Shown here piece after piece: positions 7,229 to 14,300 of a DNA stretch of 19,539 bases; the stretch's first letter is position 1, and every line of letters starts with the position of its first letter. Both the position numbers and the translations under genes were made by a program. Source of the DNA: Sediminibacterium ginsengisoli (GTDB lineage: Bacteria > Bacteroidota > Bacteroidia > Chitinophagales > Chitinophagaceae); assembly GCA_945860335.1 (NCBI GenBank), contig CAMAQW010000011.1, positions 1-19,539 of the forward strand, read 5' to 3'. The notes below the pieces were generated by a model, which was given only the letters and a program-made list of their open reading frames with translations, ran no database searches and had not been told where the DNA came from.

Positions 7229-8122
7229 ATGGCATCAACGATTCATTACCAAGCTTGTCCTATTTGTGCATCTGAATTAATTGGCAAAATCTATGTTGCC
7301 AAAGACTATACCGTTTCTGGTGAATTATTTGAAGTATGGCGCTGTTCAACATGTAGTGGAGGATTTACCCAAAACGTTCCGGATGCGGCCACCATTGGGC
7401 CTTATTACGCTGCAGAATCATATGTTTCACACACAGACAGTAGTAAAGGGTTTATTAATTCGGTGTATCATAAAGTAAGAAGCTATGCGCTGCTAACAAA
7501 GAAAAATTTAGTTACTAAACTCGTTGGTAAAAACACGGGTGCATTACTTGATATTGGCGCAGGAACCGGTGCTTTTGTAAATACGATGCAATCTGGTGGG
7601 TGGCTGGTAACAGGCCTTGAGCCTGATGCTACGGCGGCAAAACAGGCCCTACTTAAATATAATATTCAGTTACAAACAGCAGATACAATTTATAAATTAG
7701 GATCCCATCAATTTGACGCCATTACCATGTGGCATGTGTTAGAGCATGTGCACGATTTGCATGGTTATTTTAAGCGTTTTTCGGAGATGTTACAAACAAA
7801 TGGCGTACTTGTAATTGCCGTTCCTAATTATACCAGCACCGATGCTACCATATATGGAAAAAATTGGGCGGCACTAGATACGCCTAGGCATTTGTATCAT
7901 TTTTCTCCGGCAAGCATGGAATTACTTGCAAACAAGCATGGGTTTAAGCTAGTGACCAAAAAAGCCATGTGGTTTGATGCTTTTTATGTAGCCATGTTAA
8001 CTGAGCAGCACAATGGTGGATCCTTTGTAAAAGCAATACTAGTGGGGCTTTGGTCCAATCTAACAGCACTATTGGACGTCAATAAATGTAGTTCGGTGAT
8101 TTATGCTTTTAAGAAGAAGTAA
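7229..8122 (+). CDS. Zinc-ribbon class I SAM-dependent methyltransferase
   Basis: The protein has 297 residues. An N-terminal four-cysteine knuckle (C10-x2-C13 and C39-x2-C42) precedes a Rossmann methyltransferase domain. SAM motif I is LLDIGAGTGAF at residues 107-117, the acidic ribose-binding end of strand 2 is GLEPD at 129-133, and HVLEHV at 169-174 is the post-motif typical of methyltransferase 11/23 families. DTPRHLYHFSP at 217-227 is characteristic of the zinc-ribbon subgroup found in sugar and secondary-metabolite loci and in Bacteroidota envelope clusters. The substrate is unknown. It begins 11 bases after the HU-like gene, with which it is probably co-transcribed, and may be the last gene of the unit, because a hairpin overlaps its stop. 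It could be a passenger unrelated to the barrel module. Confidence 0.88.
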   Translation: MASTIHYQACPICASELIGKIYVAKDYTVSGELFEVWRCSTCSGGFTQNVPDAATIGPYYAAESYVSHTDSSKGFINSVYHKVRSYALLTKKNLVTKLVGKNTGALLDIGAGTGAFVNTMQSGGWLVTGLEPDATAAKQALLKYNIQLQTADTIYKLGSHQFDAITMWHVLEHVHDLHGYFKRFSEMLQTNGVLVIAVPNYTSTDATIYGKNWAALDTPRHLYHFSPASMELLANKHGFKLVTKKAMWFDAFYVAMLTEQHNGGSFVKAILVGLWSNLTALLDVNKCSSVIYAFKKK

Positions 8123-8142
8123 TGGGTTTTGGAACCTATTGT
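8119..8142. terminator. Possible bidirectional terminator hairpin
   Basis: AATGGGTT (8121-8128) pairs with AACCTATT (8133-8140) around a TTGG loop, with one G-T wobble and two further wobble pairs possible. It lies between convergent genes and overlaps the methyltransferase stop codon. Neither strand has a strong T-run after the stem (the minus strand has only a CTTCTTCTT tract), so the call is tentative. Confidence 0.35.
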
Positions 8143-8148
8143 TACGTT

Positions 8149-8955
8149 CTATTGTAAAGTTACTTTAAAAATAGCTGGCCAATTTTTACCAGTAATATAG
8201 GCGGCCTTTGTAACACTATCATACGCAATCCCATTTAATACATTTGTTTCTGTGGTAATGGGTTGGTTTGTTTTTTGCAAAATATTTGAAAAGTCAAATT
8301 GCTTTTCTACTTGTCCTGATGCAGGGTTGATGGCTATTATTTTATTTTCGCCCCATACATTGGCGTAAATTTTACCATCTATCATTTCTAGCTCATTGAG
8401 TGAGGCGATATAACCATTGTTATCATATACGCCCAAGGTTTTTTCGATGGCTAGGGTAGCTGGGTTTACAAAATATAAATTACTACTTCCCGTACTAATA
8501 ATAAGCTGGTTATTGTAATGGGTAATACCCCAGCCTTCATAATTCCAATTTAATTCTTTTTCTTTTTTAAAGGTATTTACATCATACACCAATACTTTGT
8601 GGTTTTGCCAGGTAAGTTGGTAGATTTTGTTGTTGTAAATGGTAATGCCTTCACCAAATAAAGTATCCGCAATGGATAGGGTTTGTAATGCTTTTCCGGT
8701 GGAAAGCTCTGTTTTAAAAAGCTTGCTTTGGCTTGTAAGGCCGGTTCCTTCGTAAAGGGTATTGTTGTGCCAAATAAGACCTTGGGTAAAAGAACTGGTA
8801 TTGTGCGGATAAATTTCTACAATATTATACGTGCCATTTATAGGCGATTGTATCGCTACGGCCGGTGACGTTTCACTTGCATCCACATCTTGATTGGGTT
8901 GACATCCAAAAAGGGTAGTAGCGGCAAGTAAAAAGTATACAAGATTTATTTTCAT
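8149..8955 (-). CDS. Glutaminyl-peptide cyclotransferase lipoprotein
   Basis: Starting at the ATG at 8955 the product is 268 residues. It opens with a lipoprotein signal (KINLVYFLLAATTLFGC, lipobox TLFGC with Cys18), so it is probably anchored in the periplasm or outer membrane. The longer frame from 9033 would overlap ychF and bury the signal peptide. The rest is a five-bladed propeller of the plant-type glutamine cyclotransferase family: SFTQGLIWHNNTLYEGTGL in blade 1, LFGEGITIYNNKIYQLTW, YEGWGITHYNNQLIISTGSS, LNELEMIDGKIYANVWGENK and LNGIAYD near the end. Family members convert N-terminal glutamine to pyroglutamate with release of ammonia. In Bacteroidota a likely use is capping exported proteins that start with Gln after signal cleavage; several signal peptides in this window end just before or at Gln, which is only suggestive. 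It follows ychF by 16 bases. Confidence 0.92.
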   Translation of the reverse strand: MKINLVYFLLAATTLFGCQPNQDVDASETSPAVAIQSPINGTYNIVEIYPHNTSSFTQGLIWHNNTLYEGTGLTSQSKLFKTELSTGKALQTLSIADTLFGEGITIYNNKIYQLTWQNHKVLVYDVNTFKKEKELNWNYEGWGITHYNNQLIISTGSSNLYFVNPATLAIEKTLGVYDNNGYIASLNELEMIDGKIYANVWGENKIIAINPASGQVEKQFDFSNILQKTNQPITTETNVLNGIAYDSVTKAAYITGKNWPAIFKVTLQ

Positions 8956-8971
8956 GTCAGCCAAGGTTTTA

Positions 8972-10075
8972 TTAAACATTAAATCTGAAATGCATAATAT
9001 CGCCATCCTTAACAAGGTATTCCTTTCCTTCAATTCTTAATTTACCATTGTCTCTGCAAGCAGCTTCACTGCCTAATTGCACATAGTCATCGTAGGCAAT
9101 CACTTCGGCTTTGATAAAACCTTTTTCAAAATCGGTGTGGATCACGCTGGCAGCCTGTGGTGCTTTCCAACCTTTTAAAATGGTCCAGGCTCTTACTTCT
9201 TGAACACCGGCTGTAAAATAAGTATCTAGGTTTAATAATTTATACGCAGATCGAATTAAACGGTTAAGTGCTGGCTCTGTCATCTTATATTCTTCCATGA
9301 ACATTTGCTTATCATCAGCTGATTCTAATTCTGCAATTTGAGCTTCAATGTTATTGCACATCACAATGACCTGTGCACCTTCCGAAGCAACAGCAGCGGT
9401 AAGCATTTCAGAATATTTATTGCCCGTATGCATGCTAGCCTCATCTACGTTGGCAACGTATAAAACAGGTTTATCTGTAAGTAAAAATAAATCGGCAACG
9501 GCTACTTTTTCTTCTTTAGATAAACCCAACGAAAAAATGCTTTTACCTGTTTCTAAATGATTTTTACAACGCGTTAAAATTTCAAACTCTGCTTTAGCCT
9601 TTGTGTCGGAGCCTACACGCGCCATTTTTTCTACGCGTTGCATTTTCTTTTCTACACTTTCTAAATCCTTTAATTGTAGTTCGGTATCAATAATTTCTTT
9701 ATCACTTACTGGGTTGATAGCGCCTTCTTCTCTTAAAACGTTTTCATCTTCAAAACAACGAATCACATGAATGATAGCGTCTACTTCTCTAATATTACCT
9801 AAAAATTTATTACCAAGTCCTTCTCCTTTGCTGGCTCCTTTTACAAGGCCGGCGATATCAACAATTTCCATTTGAGTTGGAACAATGCGGTCTGGAATTA
9901 CAAGTTCTGCCAACTTGTTTAAACGCTCATCCGGAACGTCTACAAGGCCAACATTGGGCTCGATGGTACAGAAACGGTAATTGCTAGCCTGGGCTTTAGC
10001 ACTAATGCTTACTGCATTAAATAATGTTGATTTTCCTACGTTGGGTAACCCTACGATGCCTGCCTTTAAAGCCAT
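8972..10075 (-). CDS. ychF: Ribosome-associated P-loop ATPase YchF
   Basis: The 367-residue product is the standard length for YchF/OLA1. The P-loop GLPNVGKST is at residues 9-17, switch II DIAG at 73-76, and NVDE at 209-212 replaces the guanine-specific NKxD, which is why the family prefers ATP. A coiled-coil insert lies around residues 130-175, and the C-terminal TGS domain ends KDGDIMHFRFNV. YchF binds the ribosome and is linked to translation and oxidative-stress control; the Cys in FCTIEPN (C36) corresponds to the redox-sensitive Cys35 of the E. coli protein. It has its own promoter box (10101-10108) with a leader of only about 20 bases, and probably carries the glutaminyl cyclase gene as the second gene of its transcript. 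Confidence 0.98.
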   Translation of the reverse strand: MALKAGIVGLPNVGKSTLFNAVSISAKAQASNYRFCTIEPNVGLVDVPDERLNKLAELVIPDRIVPTQMEIVDIAGLVKGASKGEGLGNKFLGNIREVDAIIHVIRCFEDENVLREEGAINPVSDKEIIDTELQLKDLESVEKKMQRVEKMARVGSDTKAKAEFEILTRCKNHLETGKSIFSLGLSKEEKVAVADLFLLTDKPVLYVANVDEASMHTGNKYSEMLTAAVASEGAQVIVMCNNIEAQIAELESADDKQMFMEEYKMTEPALNRLIRSAYKLLNLDTYFTAGVQEVRAWTILKGWKAPQAASVIHTDFEKGFIKAEVIAYDDYVQLGSEAACRDNGKLRIEGKEYLVKDGDIMHFRFNV

Positions 10076-10100
10076 AATTAAAACCTTTTTAAGTAAGGTG

Positions 10101-10108
10101 CAAATATA
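10101..10108 (-). promoter_or_regulatory. Probable -7 box of the ychF promoter
   Basis: The minus strand reads TATATTTG, a perfect TAnnTTTG match, 25 bases upstream of the ychF start. There is no TTTG at the expected -33 spacing. The 13-base context AGGTGCAAATATA (plus-strand reading) recurs exactly upstream of pdhA. Confidence 0.5.
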
Positions 10109-10148
10109 GCTCCAATATTTTTTATATTCACCTCATAAATTAACCTCG

Positions 10149-11381
10149 ATGGCACTAAATATTGTATGGATCGCCTTTTTTATTGTGGCTTTTGTGATTG
10201 CCCTTTATAAGTTCTTGTTTTTACACGACACCGAAGTGTTTAAAACCCTTGTAGATGGTATGTTTGATAGTGCTAAGGGCTCAGTAATTGATGTAGCTTT
10301 CCCATTAGCGGGTACTATGGTTTTCTTTTTAGGACTCATGAATATCGCAGAGCGTGCGGGTGCCATTAACTGGATTGCTAGGCTCTTAAATCCATTTATG
10401 AAAAGGTTGTTTCCTGAAGTACCTGAAAAGCACCCTGCCATGGGACAAATGGTGATGAATTTTAGTGCCAATATGCTAGGGCTTGACAATGCGGCAACGC
10501 CTTTTGGATTAAAGGCCATGGAAAGTTTACAGTCTATTAACCCCGATAAAGAAAAAGCCACTAATGCACAAATCATGTTTTTAGTGCTACATACGAGTGG
10601 TCTTACTTTAATTCCACTCACGATCATTTCTTACCGTTTAGCAGCAGGCTCTACAGAGGCTGCCAGTGTGTTTATACCCTGTGTACTAGCCACGATATGT
10701 ACGACACTTGCTTCTATATTTATAGTGGGGATCAAGCAAAAATTAAAGTGGGACAAAGTACTTTTAACCTGGTTGTTGGGACTTGTAGCGCTTGTAGCTG
10801 GCATGTTATTTTTTGTACAGCAAATGGGAGCGGAGCAAAAAGAAATATTTAGCCGCGTAACCGGTAATATGATTTTACTATTACTAGTAGTGCTCATTAT
10901 AATTGGCGGCATGCTTAAAAAAATAAATGTTTTTGACGCCTTTATTGACGGTGCTAAAGGAGGCTTTGATGTGATTTTAAAAATCATTCCTTACCTCGTG
11001 GGTATGCTTGTAGCTATTCGCGTATTTAGGGATAGTGGCGCGCTTGGTTATATGGTAGACGGCCTTAGCTGGGTTATTGGATTAACCGGTGTTGATACTG
11101 CGTTTACGCCTGCATTACCAGTTGCTATTATGAAACCATTTAGTGGAAGTGGTGCAAGAGGGCTCATGCTAGATGTGATGAAATCAAATGGCCCCGATTC
11201 TTTTGTAGGAAAATTAGCGTCTACGTTTCAGGGATCTGCAGATACTACTTTTTATATTATTGCCCTTTATTTTGGAAGCGTGGGTATCAAAAAAGTACGA
11301 TATGCAATATGGGCAGGTGTGTTAGCGGATTTAATTGGTGTAGTGGCTGCAATACTTATTGGCTATGTATTTTTTATGTAG
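10149..11381 (+). CDS. Fused SpmA-SpmB 'Gate' (nucleoside-recognition-like) membrane protein
   Basis: This is a 410-residue polytopic membrane protein with about eight to ten hydrophobic helices. The N-terminal half matches SpmA: a helix at residues 4-23, then SVIDVAFPLAGTMVFFLGLM and the Gate signature MLGLDNAATPFGLKAME at 109-125. The C-terminal half matches SpmB: ILKIIPYLVGMLVAIRVFRD at 276-294, MKPFSGSGARGLM at 328-340, and TFQGSADTTFYIIALYFGSV at 359-378 followed by GIKK. In Bacillus these are two spore-maturation proteins needed for spore-core dehydration; here one chain carries both in a phylum that does not sporulate, so a transport-related role is likelier, substrate unknown. The gene is single and on the opposite strand to both neighbours. 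Its 3' end overlaps the EVE-domain gene tail-to-tail by 8 bases. Confidence 0.92.
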   Translation: MALNIVWIAFFIVAFVIALYKFLFLHDTEVFKTLVDGMFDSAKGSVIDVAFPLAGTMVFFLGLMNIAERAGAINWIARLLNPFMKRLFPEVPEKHPAMGQMVMNFSANMLGLDNAATPFGLKAMESLQSINPDKEKATNAQIMFLVLHTSGLTLIPLTIISYRLAAGSTEAASVFIPCVLATICTTLASIFIVGIKQKLKWDKVLLTWLLGLVALVAGMLFFVQQMGAEQKEIFSRVTGNMILLLLVVLIIIGGMLKKINVFDAFIDGAKGGFDVILKIIPYLVGMLVAIRVFRDSGALGYMVDGLSWVIGLTGVDTAFTPALPVAIMKPFSGSGARGLMLDVMKSNGPDSFVGKLASTFQGSADTTFYIIALYFGSVGIKKVRYAIWAGVLADLIGVVAAILIGYVFFM

Positions 11382-11790
11382 TTTTTTCGCCAGCCATTTC
11401 CATCACAATTTTCCATTCGGCGGGTTTTACCGTTTGAACCGATAGTCTGCCAAGTCTTACAAGGTCCATATCTTGTAGTTTAGCATGTGCCTTAATATCT
11501 GCAAGCTTTACGGTTTTTTTAAGCTTTTTAAAGGGCTTAAAATCAACAACAAGCCATGCTGGATCGGGGGTGGTAGGGTCTTGGTATGATTCCTTGACAA
11601 CTTTAGCAATACCAACAATTTCCATGCCTTCATTGGAGTGGTACCAAAAAGCGAGATCGCCTTTTTTCATGGATCTTAAATTATTCCGGGCGCCATAATT
11701 TCTAACGCCATCCCAAAATGTTTGTTTATCCTTTTCAAACTGATCCCAACTGTATTTGAAAGGTTCCGATTTGATAAGCCAATAATTCAT
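11374..11790 (-). CDS. EVE-domain protein
   Basis: The 138-residue product is a single complete EVE domain (PUA-like fold). Diagnostic parts are YWLIKSEPFKYSWDQF at the N terminus, WDGVRNYGARNNLRSMKKGD at about 26-45, FWYHSN at 48-53, and VGIAKVVKESYQDPTTPDP. EVE domains read modified bases in nucleic acids: the human homologue THYN1 and bacterial relatives are linked to modified cytosine or adenine recognition, and some EVE fusions serve in defence. A stand-alone copy with no restriction or defence genes around it, as here, is more likely a housekeeping protein tied to RNA or DNA modification. It sits 39 bases after the LutA-like gene, probably as the last gene of the pdhA transcript, and its stop overlaps the convergent membrane-protein gene by 8 bases. 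Confidence 0.95.
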   Translation of the reverse strand: MNYWLIKSEPFKYSWDQFEKDKQTFWDGVRNYGARNNLRSMKKGDLAFWYHSNEGMEIVGIAKVVKESYQDPTTPDPAWLVVDFKPFKKLKKTVKLADIKAHAKLQDMDLVRLGRLSVQTVKPAEWKIVMEMAGEKTT

Positions 11791-11829
11791 TTTGAAAACT
11801 ATTTAAGTCGTAAAATACAATGATAAATA

Positions 11830-12549
11830 TTATGCTTCGCTTGCAAGTACGTCTGCTAAATGCAGCACTTTTAAACCCGAGTGTTTATGCGTTAAGCAAC
11901 CATCTATATGCATCAGACAACTCATGTCGGTGCTAATTATATATTCGGCGCCTGTAGCAGCAGCGTTTGTTGTTTTTTGATCACCCATCGCAATACTAAT
12001 CGGTTCAAATTTCACAGCAAAGCTGCCTCCAAATCCACAACAGGTTTCTACATCGTTCATTTCAACGAGTTCAAGGCCTTTAACTTTACTGAGTAGCTTA
12101 CGTGGCTCTGTTTTGGTTTTGCACTCTCTTAGAGCTGCGCAACTATCATGGTAGGTAACTTTACCATTAAACGTAGCGCCAACGTCTTCAATTTTTAAAA
12201 TATTGATTAAAAAATCGGAGAGTTCGTAGATACGAGCCGAGGTTTTTTTAGCAATGTTTATTTGGGCCGAGTTTTCGTAGAGTTTACCATAGTAATTTCT
12301 AACAAAACCGGTACAGCTTGCACTAGGGGCTACGATGTAGTCGGTACCATTAAAATCGTCTAAGAATTTGTCACAAACACTTTTTGATTCTGACCAAAAA
12401 CCCGCATTAAACGCAGGCTGGCCACAACAGGTTTGGTTGGCATTGTATTTGACCGTACAGCCTACTTTTTCCAACACTTTTACCATGTTAAACGCTACTT
12501 GAGGGTAGAGCTGATCAATAAAGCAAGGAATAAATAACTGTACGTTCAT
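11830..12549 (-). CDS. LutA/YkgE-type (Fe-S)-binding CCG-domain protein
   Basis: The 239-residue product has two CCG (cysteine-rich) domains. The first has C9 (FIPCFIDQLYP), C41-C42-G (TCCGQPAFNAG) and C79 (SASCTGFV). The second has C137 (HDSCAALRE), C170-C171-G (TCCGFGGSFAV) and C211. These are the ligand sets for the non-cubane Fe-S centres of heterodisulfide-reductase-like subunits, and the length matches LutA (LldE), one of three subunits of the LutABC L-lactate oxidation complex in Bacillus. LutB and LutC are not beside it here, so it either works with partners coded elsewhere or belongs to another CCG oxidoreductase. It follows the TPR gene by 4 bases within the pdhA unit, and an oxidoreductase beside pyruvate dehydrogenase makes sense if lactate is converted to pyruvate. 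Confidence 0.9.
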   Translation of the reverse strand: MNVQLFIPCFIDQLYPQVAFNMVKVLEKVGCTVKYNANQTCCGQPAFNAGFWSESKSVCDKFLDDFNGTDYIVAPSASCTGFVRNYYGKLYENSAQINIAKKTSARIYELSDFLINILKIEDVGATFNGKVTYHDSCAALRECKTKTEPRKLLSKVKGLELVEMNDVETCCGFGGSFAVKFEPISIAMGDQKTTNAAATGAEYIISTDMSCLMHIDGCLTHKHSGLKVLHLADVLASEA

Positions 12550-12553
12550 TTAT

Positions 12554-13225
12554 TTATTTTTCACTACCTAAACGGTAAATGTATTTGTCTGCTAAAAAGC
12601 CTTTATCGGTGGCAGGATATTTTTCCTTAATTTCTTTGTAAAGGGCTAAAGCTTCTGCATTTTTTCCAGTGGTTTCTGAAAGTAGGGCAGCTCTAAATAA
12701 ATATTCAGAAGCGTTGCTTTCGTCTTCAGAAAAACTAGCCGCTGCTTTTTTATAATAATCAATGGCTTCGTCTTTTTTATTTAACTCAGCGCTTGCATCA
12801 CCTAAAGCACCAATGGCTAACATTTGAATTTGCTTTGCGTCTGTAGAAAAATCTTTTAGGTATTTGATGGCGTTATTAAAATCACCCAATTTTAAGTAGC
12901 TAACACCAGCATAATAGCCAGCAATATTTGCAGCCTTGGTACCACTGTAGTTGTTCATGATGTATAACACACCTTTATTAACACCATCGCCATTTAATAC
13001 AAGGTTAGAAGAATCTAAAGCAAAGTATTCTTGTGCTTTAAACATCGCTTCAGAAGCTTTTTCTTCTTTAGGCTTAACAATGTATTCTTGGTATCCGAAC
13101 CAACCGCCCACTACTACTAAAATAACAGCAACTGCAGTAGCAATTTTTTTACCACTTGTATTCCAAAATGCGGCAGCACTTTCTAGGCCTTCGTTGGTTG
13201 TGTGTTTTACTTCGTTTTCTGACAT
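12554..13225 (-). CDS. Membrane-anchored TPR protein of YfgM-like layout
   Basis: The 223-residue product has a short cytoplasmic N terminus (about 26 residues), a single membrane helix at residues 27-46 (TAVAVILVVVGGWFGYQEYI) and a periplasmic helical domain. That domain has about four TPR-like units, including AGVSYLKLGDFNNAIKYLKD, ALGDASAELNKKDEAIDYYK and AALLSETTGKNAEALALYKE, followed by a YPATDKG turn. The layout is the same as E. coli YfgM (anchor plus TPR, a partner of the Sec translocon and periplasmic chaperones), but sequence identity looks low, so this is an analogy. It lies 33 bases after pdhA and 4 bases before the LutA-like gene. Its link with pyruvate metabolism is unexplained. 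Confidence 0.85.
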   Translation of the reverse strand: MSENEVKHTTNEGLESAAAFWNTSGKKIATAVAVILVVVGGWFGYQEYIVKPKEEKASEAMFKAQEYFALDSSNLVLNGDGVNKGVLYIMNNYSGTKAANIAGYYAGVSYLKLGDFNNAIKYLKDFSTDAKQIQMLAIGALGDASAELNKKDEAIDYYKKAAASFSEDESNASEYLFRAALLSETTGKNAEALALYKEIKEKYPATDKGFLADKYIYRLGSEK

Positions 13226-13258
13226 GGTATTTATTTTCTTGTAATTTTGTAAATGTGG

Positions 13259-14254
13259 TTAGTCTACAATAAACGGATAGTTTTCGTCTAGGTAAACATC
13301 TTTTAAAACTTCGCTATCATCTGGCCAAGGGCTTTCCTCAGCAAATTTTACGCTCTGCTCTACAATCGCATCAATTTTTTGATCGATGGCTTGTAAGTCA
13401 GATTCGGTGGCATATCCATTTTCTAAAATGGTTTCACGCACTTTAGTAATAGGGTCTTGGTTCTTATATTCTTCAACCTCTTCTTTGGTTCTATATTTTT
13501 GAGGATCGGATACAGAGTGTCCTTTGTATCTGTAGGTTTTCATTTCTAGTAATGTTGGACCCTCTCCATCTCTACCTCTTTTTACAGCTCTTGCTACACC
13601 TTCGTGCACAAGTTCAGGAATCATACCATCAATAACATCGGCAGGCATGTCGTATGCATCTGCTAATTTGTAAATATCTGTAACATTACTAGTACGCTCA
13701 ATTGAAGTACCCATGGCGTAATTATTGTTTTCACAAATAAATACCACTGGTAATTTCCAAAGCATCGCTAGGTTAAAAGTTTCGTGTAAGATACCCTGAC
13801 GTGCAGCACCATCACCAAAATAGCAAAGCACCACATTGTCTGTGCCTTTGTATTTTTCAGCGAAAGCTAAACCACCCGCTGTACCAATTTGAGCGCCCAC
13901 AATACCGTGTCCACCAAAAAATCGGTGCTCGAGGCTAAAAAAGTGCATACTTCCACCTTTACCTTTTGCACAACCGGTTGCTTTACCATATAATTCGGCC
14001 ATACAAGCATCGGCAGAAACGCCTTTGGCAAGTGCTAAACCGTGGTCACGGTAGGCAGTAATAAATGGATCGTCGTGCTGGGTAGCTGTCATACAGCCCG
14101 CGGCTATTGCTTCTTGGCCAATGTAAGCGTGGAAAAATCCACGGATCTTACCTGCCATTTTATACATTTCTTCTGATTTGAGCTCAAACTGGCGAATCAG
14201 CTGCATGAGCTCGTACCAGTAGAGGTAGGTTTCTTTTGAGAATTTAGTAGGCAC
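13259..14254 (-). CDS. pdhA: Pyruvate dehydrogenase E1 component, alpha subunit
   Basis: The 331-residue product has the normal length for E1 alpha. Evidence includes KIRGFFHAYIGQEAIAAGC at 36-54, the TPP/Mg motif GDG at 147-149 ending in the ENNNYAMGTS stretch at 175-184, HFFSLEHRFFGGHGIVG at 104-120, and the loop YRYKGHSVSDPQKYR near residue 240. E1 decarboxylates pyruvate with thiamine diphosphate and passes the acetyl group to the E2 lipoyl domain. The start is GTG: an in-frame TGA lies two codons upstream and no ATG is available before the conserved TKFSKETYLYWYE opening. Genes for E1 beta, E2 and E3 are not next to it. A promoter box lies 20 bases upstream, so the mRNA leader should be about a dozen bases. 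It is the first gene of a probable four-gene unit. Confidence 0.97.
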   Translation of the reverse strand: MPTKFSKETYLYWYELMQLIRQFELKSEEMYKMAGKIRGFFHAYIGQEAIAAGCMTATQHDDPFITAYRDHGLALAKGVSADACMAELYGKATGCAKGKGGSMHFFSLEHRFFGGHGIVGAQIGTAGGLAFAEKYKGTDNVVLCYFGDGAARQGILHETFNLAMLWKLPVVFICENNNYAMGTSIERTSNVTDIYKLADAYDMPADVIDGMIPELVHEGVARAVKRGRDGEGPTLLEMKTYRYKGHSVSDPQKYRTKEEVEEYKNQDPITKVRETILENGYATESDLQAIDQKIDAIVEQSVKFAEESPWPDDSEVLKDVYLDENYPFIVD

Positions 14255-14273
14255 TAGTCAAAATTTTGAGGTG

Positions 14274-14281
14274 CAAATATA
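14274..14281 (-). promoter_or_regulatory. Probable -7 box of the pdhA promoter
   Basis: The minus strand reads TATATTTG, a perfect TAnnTTTG match in the 46-base gap between pruA and pdhA and 20 bases before the GTG start. No well-spaced TTTG is seen at -33; only an A/T tract that overlaps the end of pruA. The box and the flank AGGTGCAAATATA (plus-strand reading) are identical to those before ychF. Confidence 0.5.
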
Positions 14282-14300
14282 CGGGTTATACATTAAAAAT

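Noticed and set aside
8956..9033. Longer start for the glutaminyl cyclase, overlapping ychF
   Set aside because: It would add 26 residues ahead of a clean lipoprotein signal peptide; the start at 8955 explains the protein better.
10205..10987. Two long minus-strand frames opposite the SpmA-SpmB-like gene
   Set aside because: They are shadows of a clearly coding plus-strand gene; their translations have no recognisable domain.
11374..11790. EVE-domain gene as part of a defence island
   Set aside because: EVE domains occur in anti-phage systems, but no nuclease, methylase, helicase or other defence gene is near; the neighbours are metabolic.
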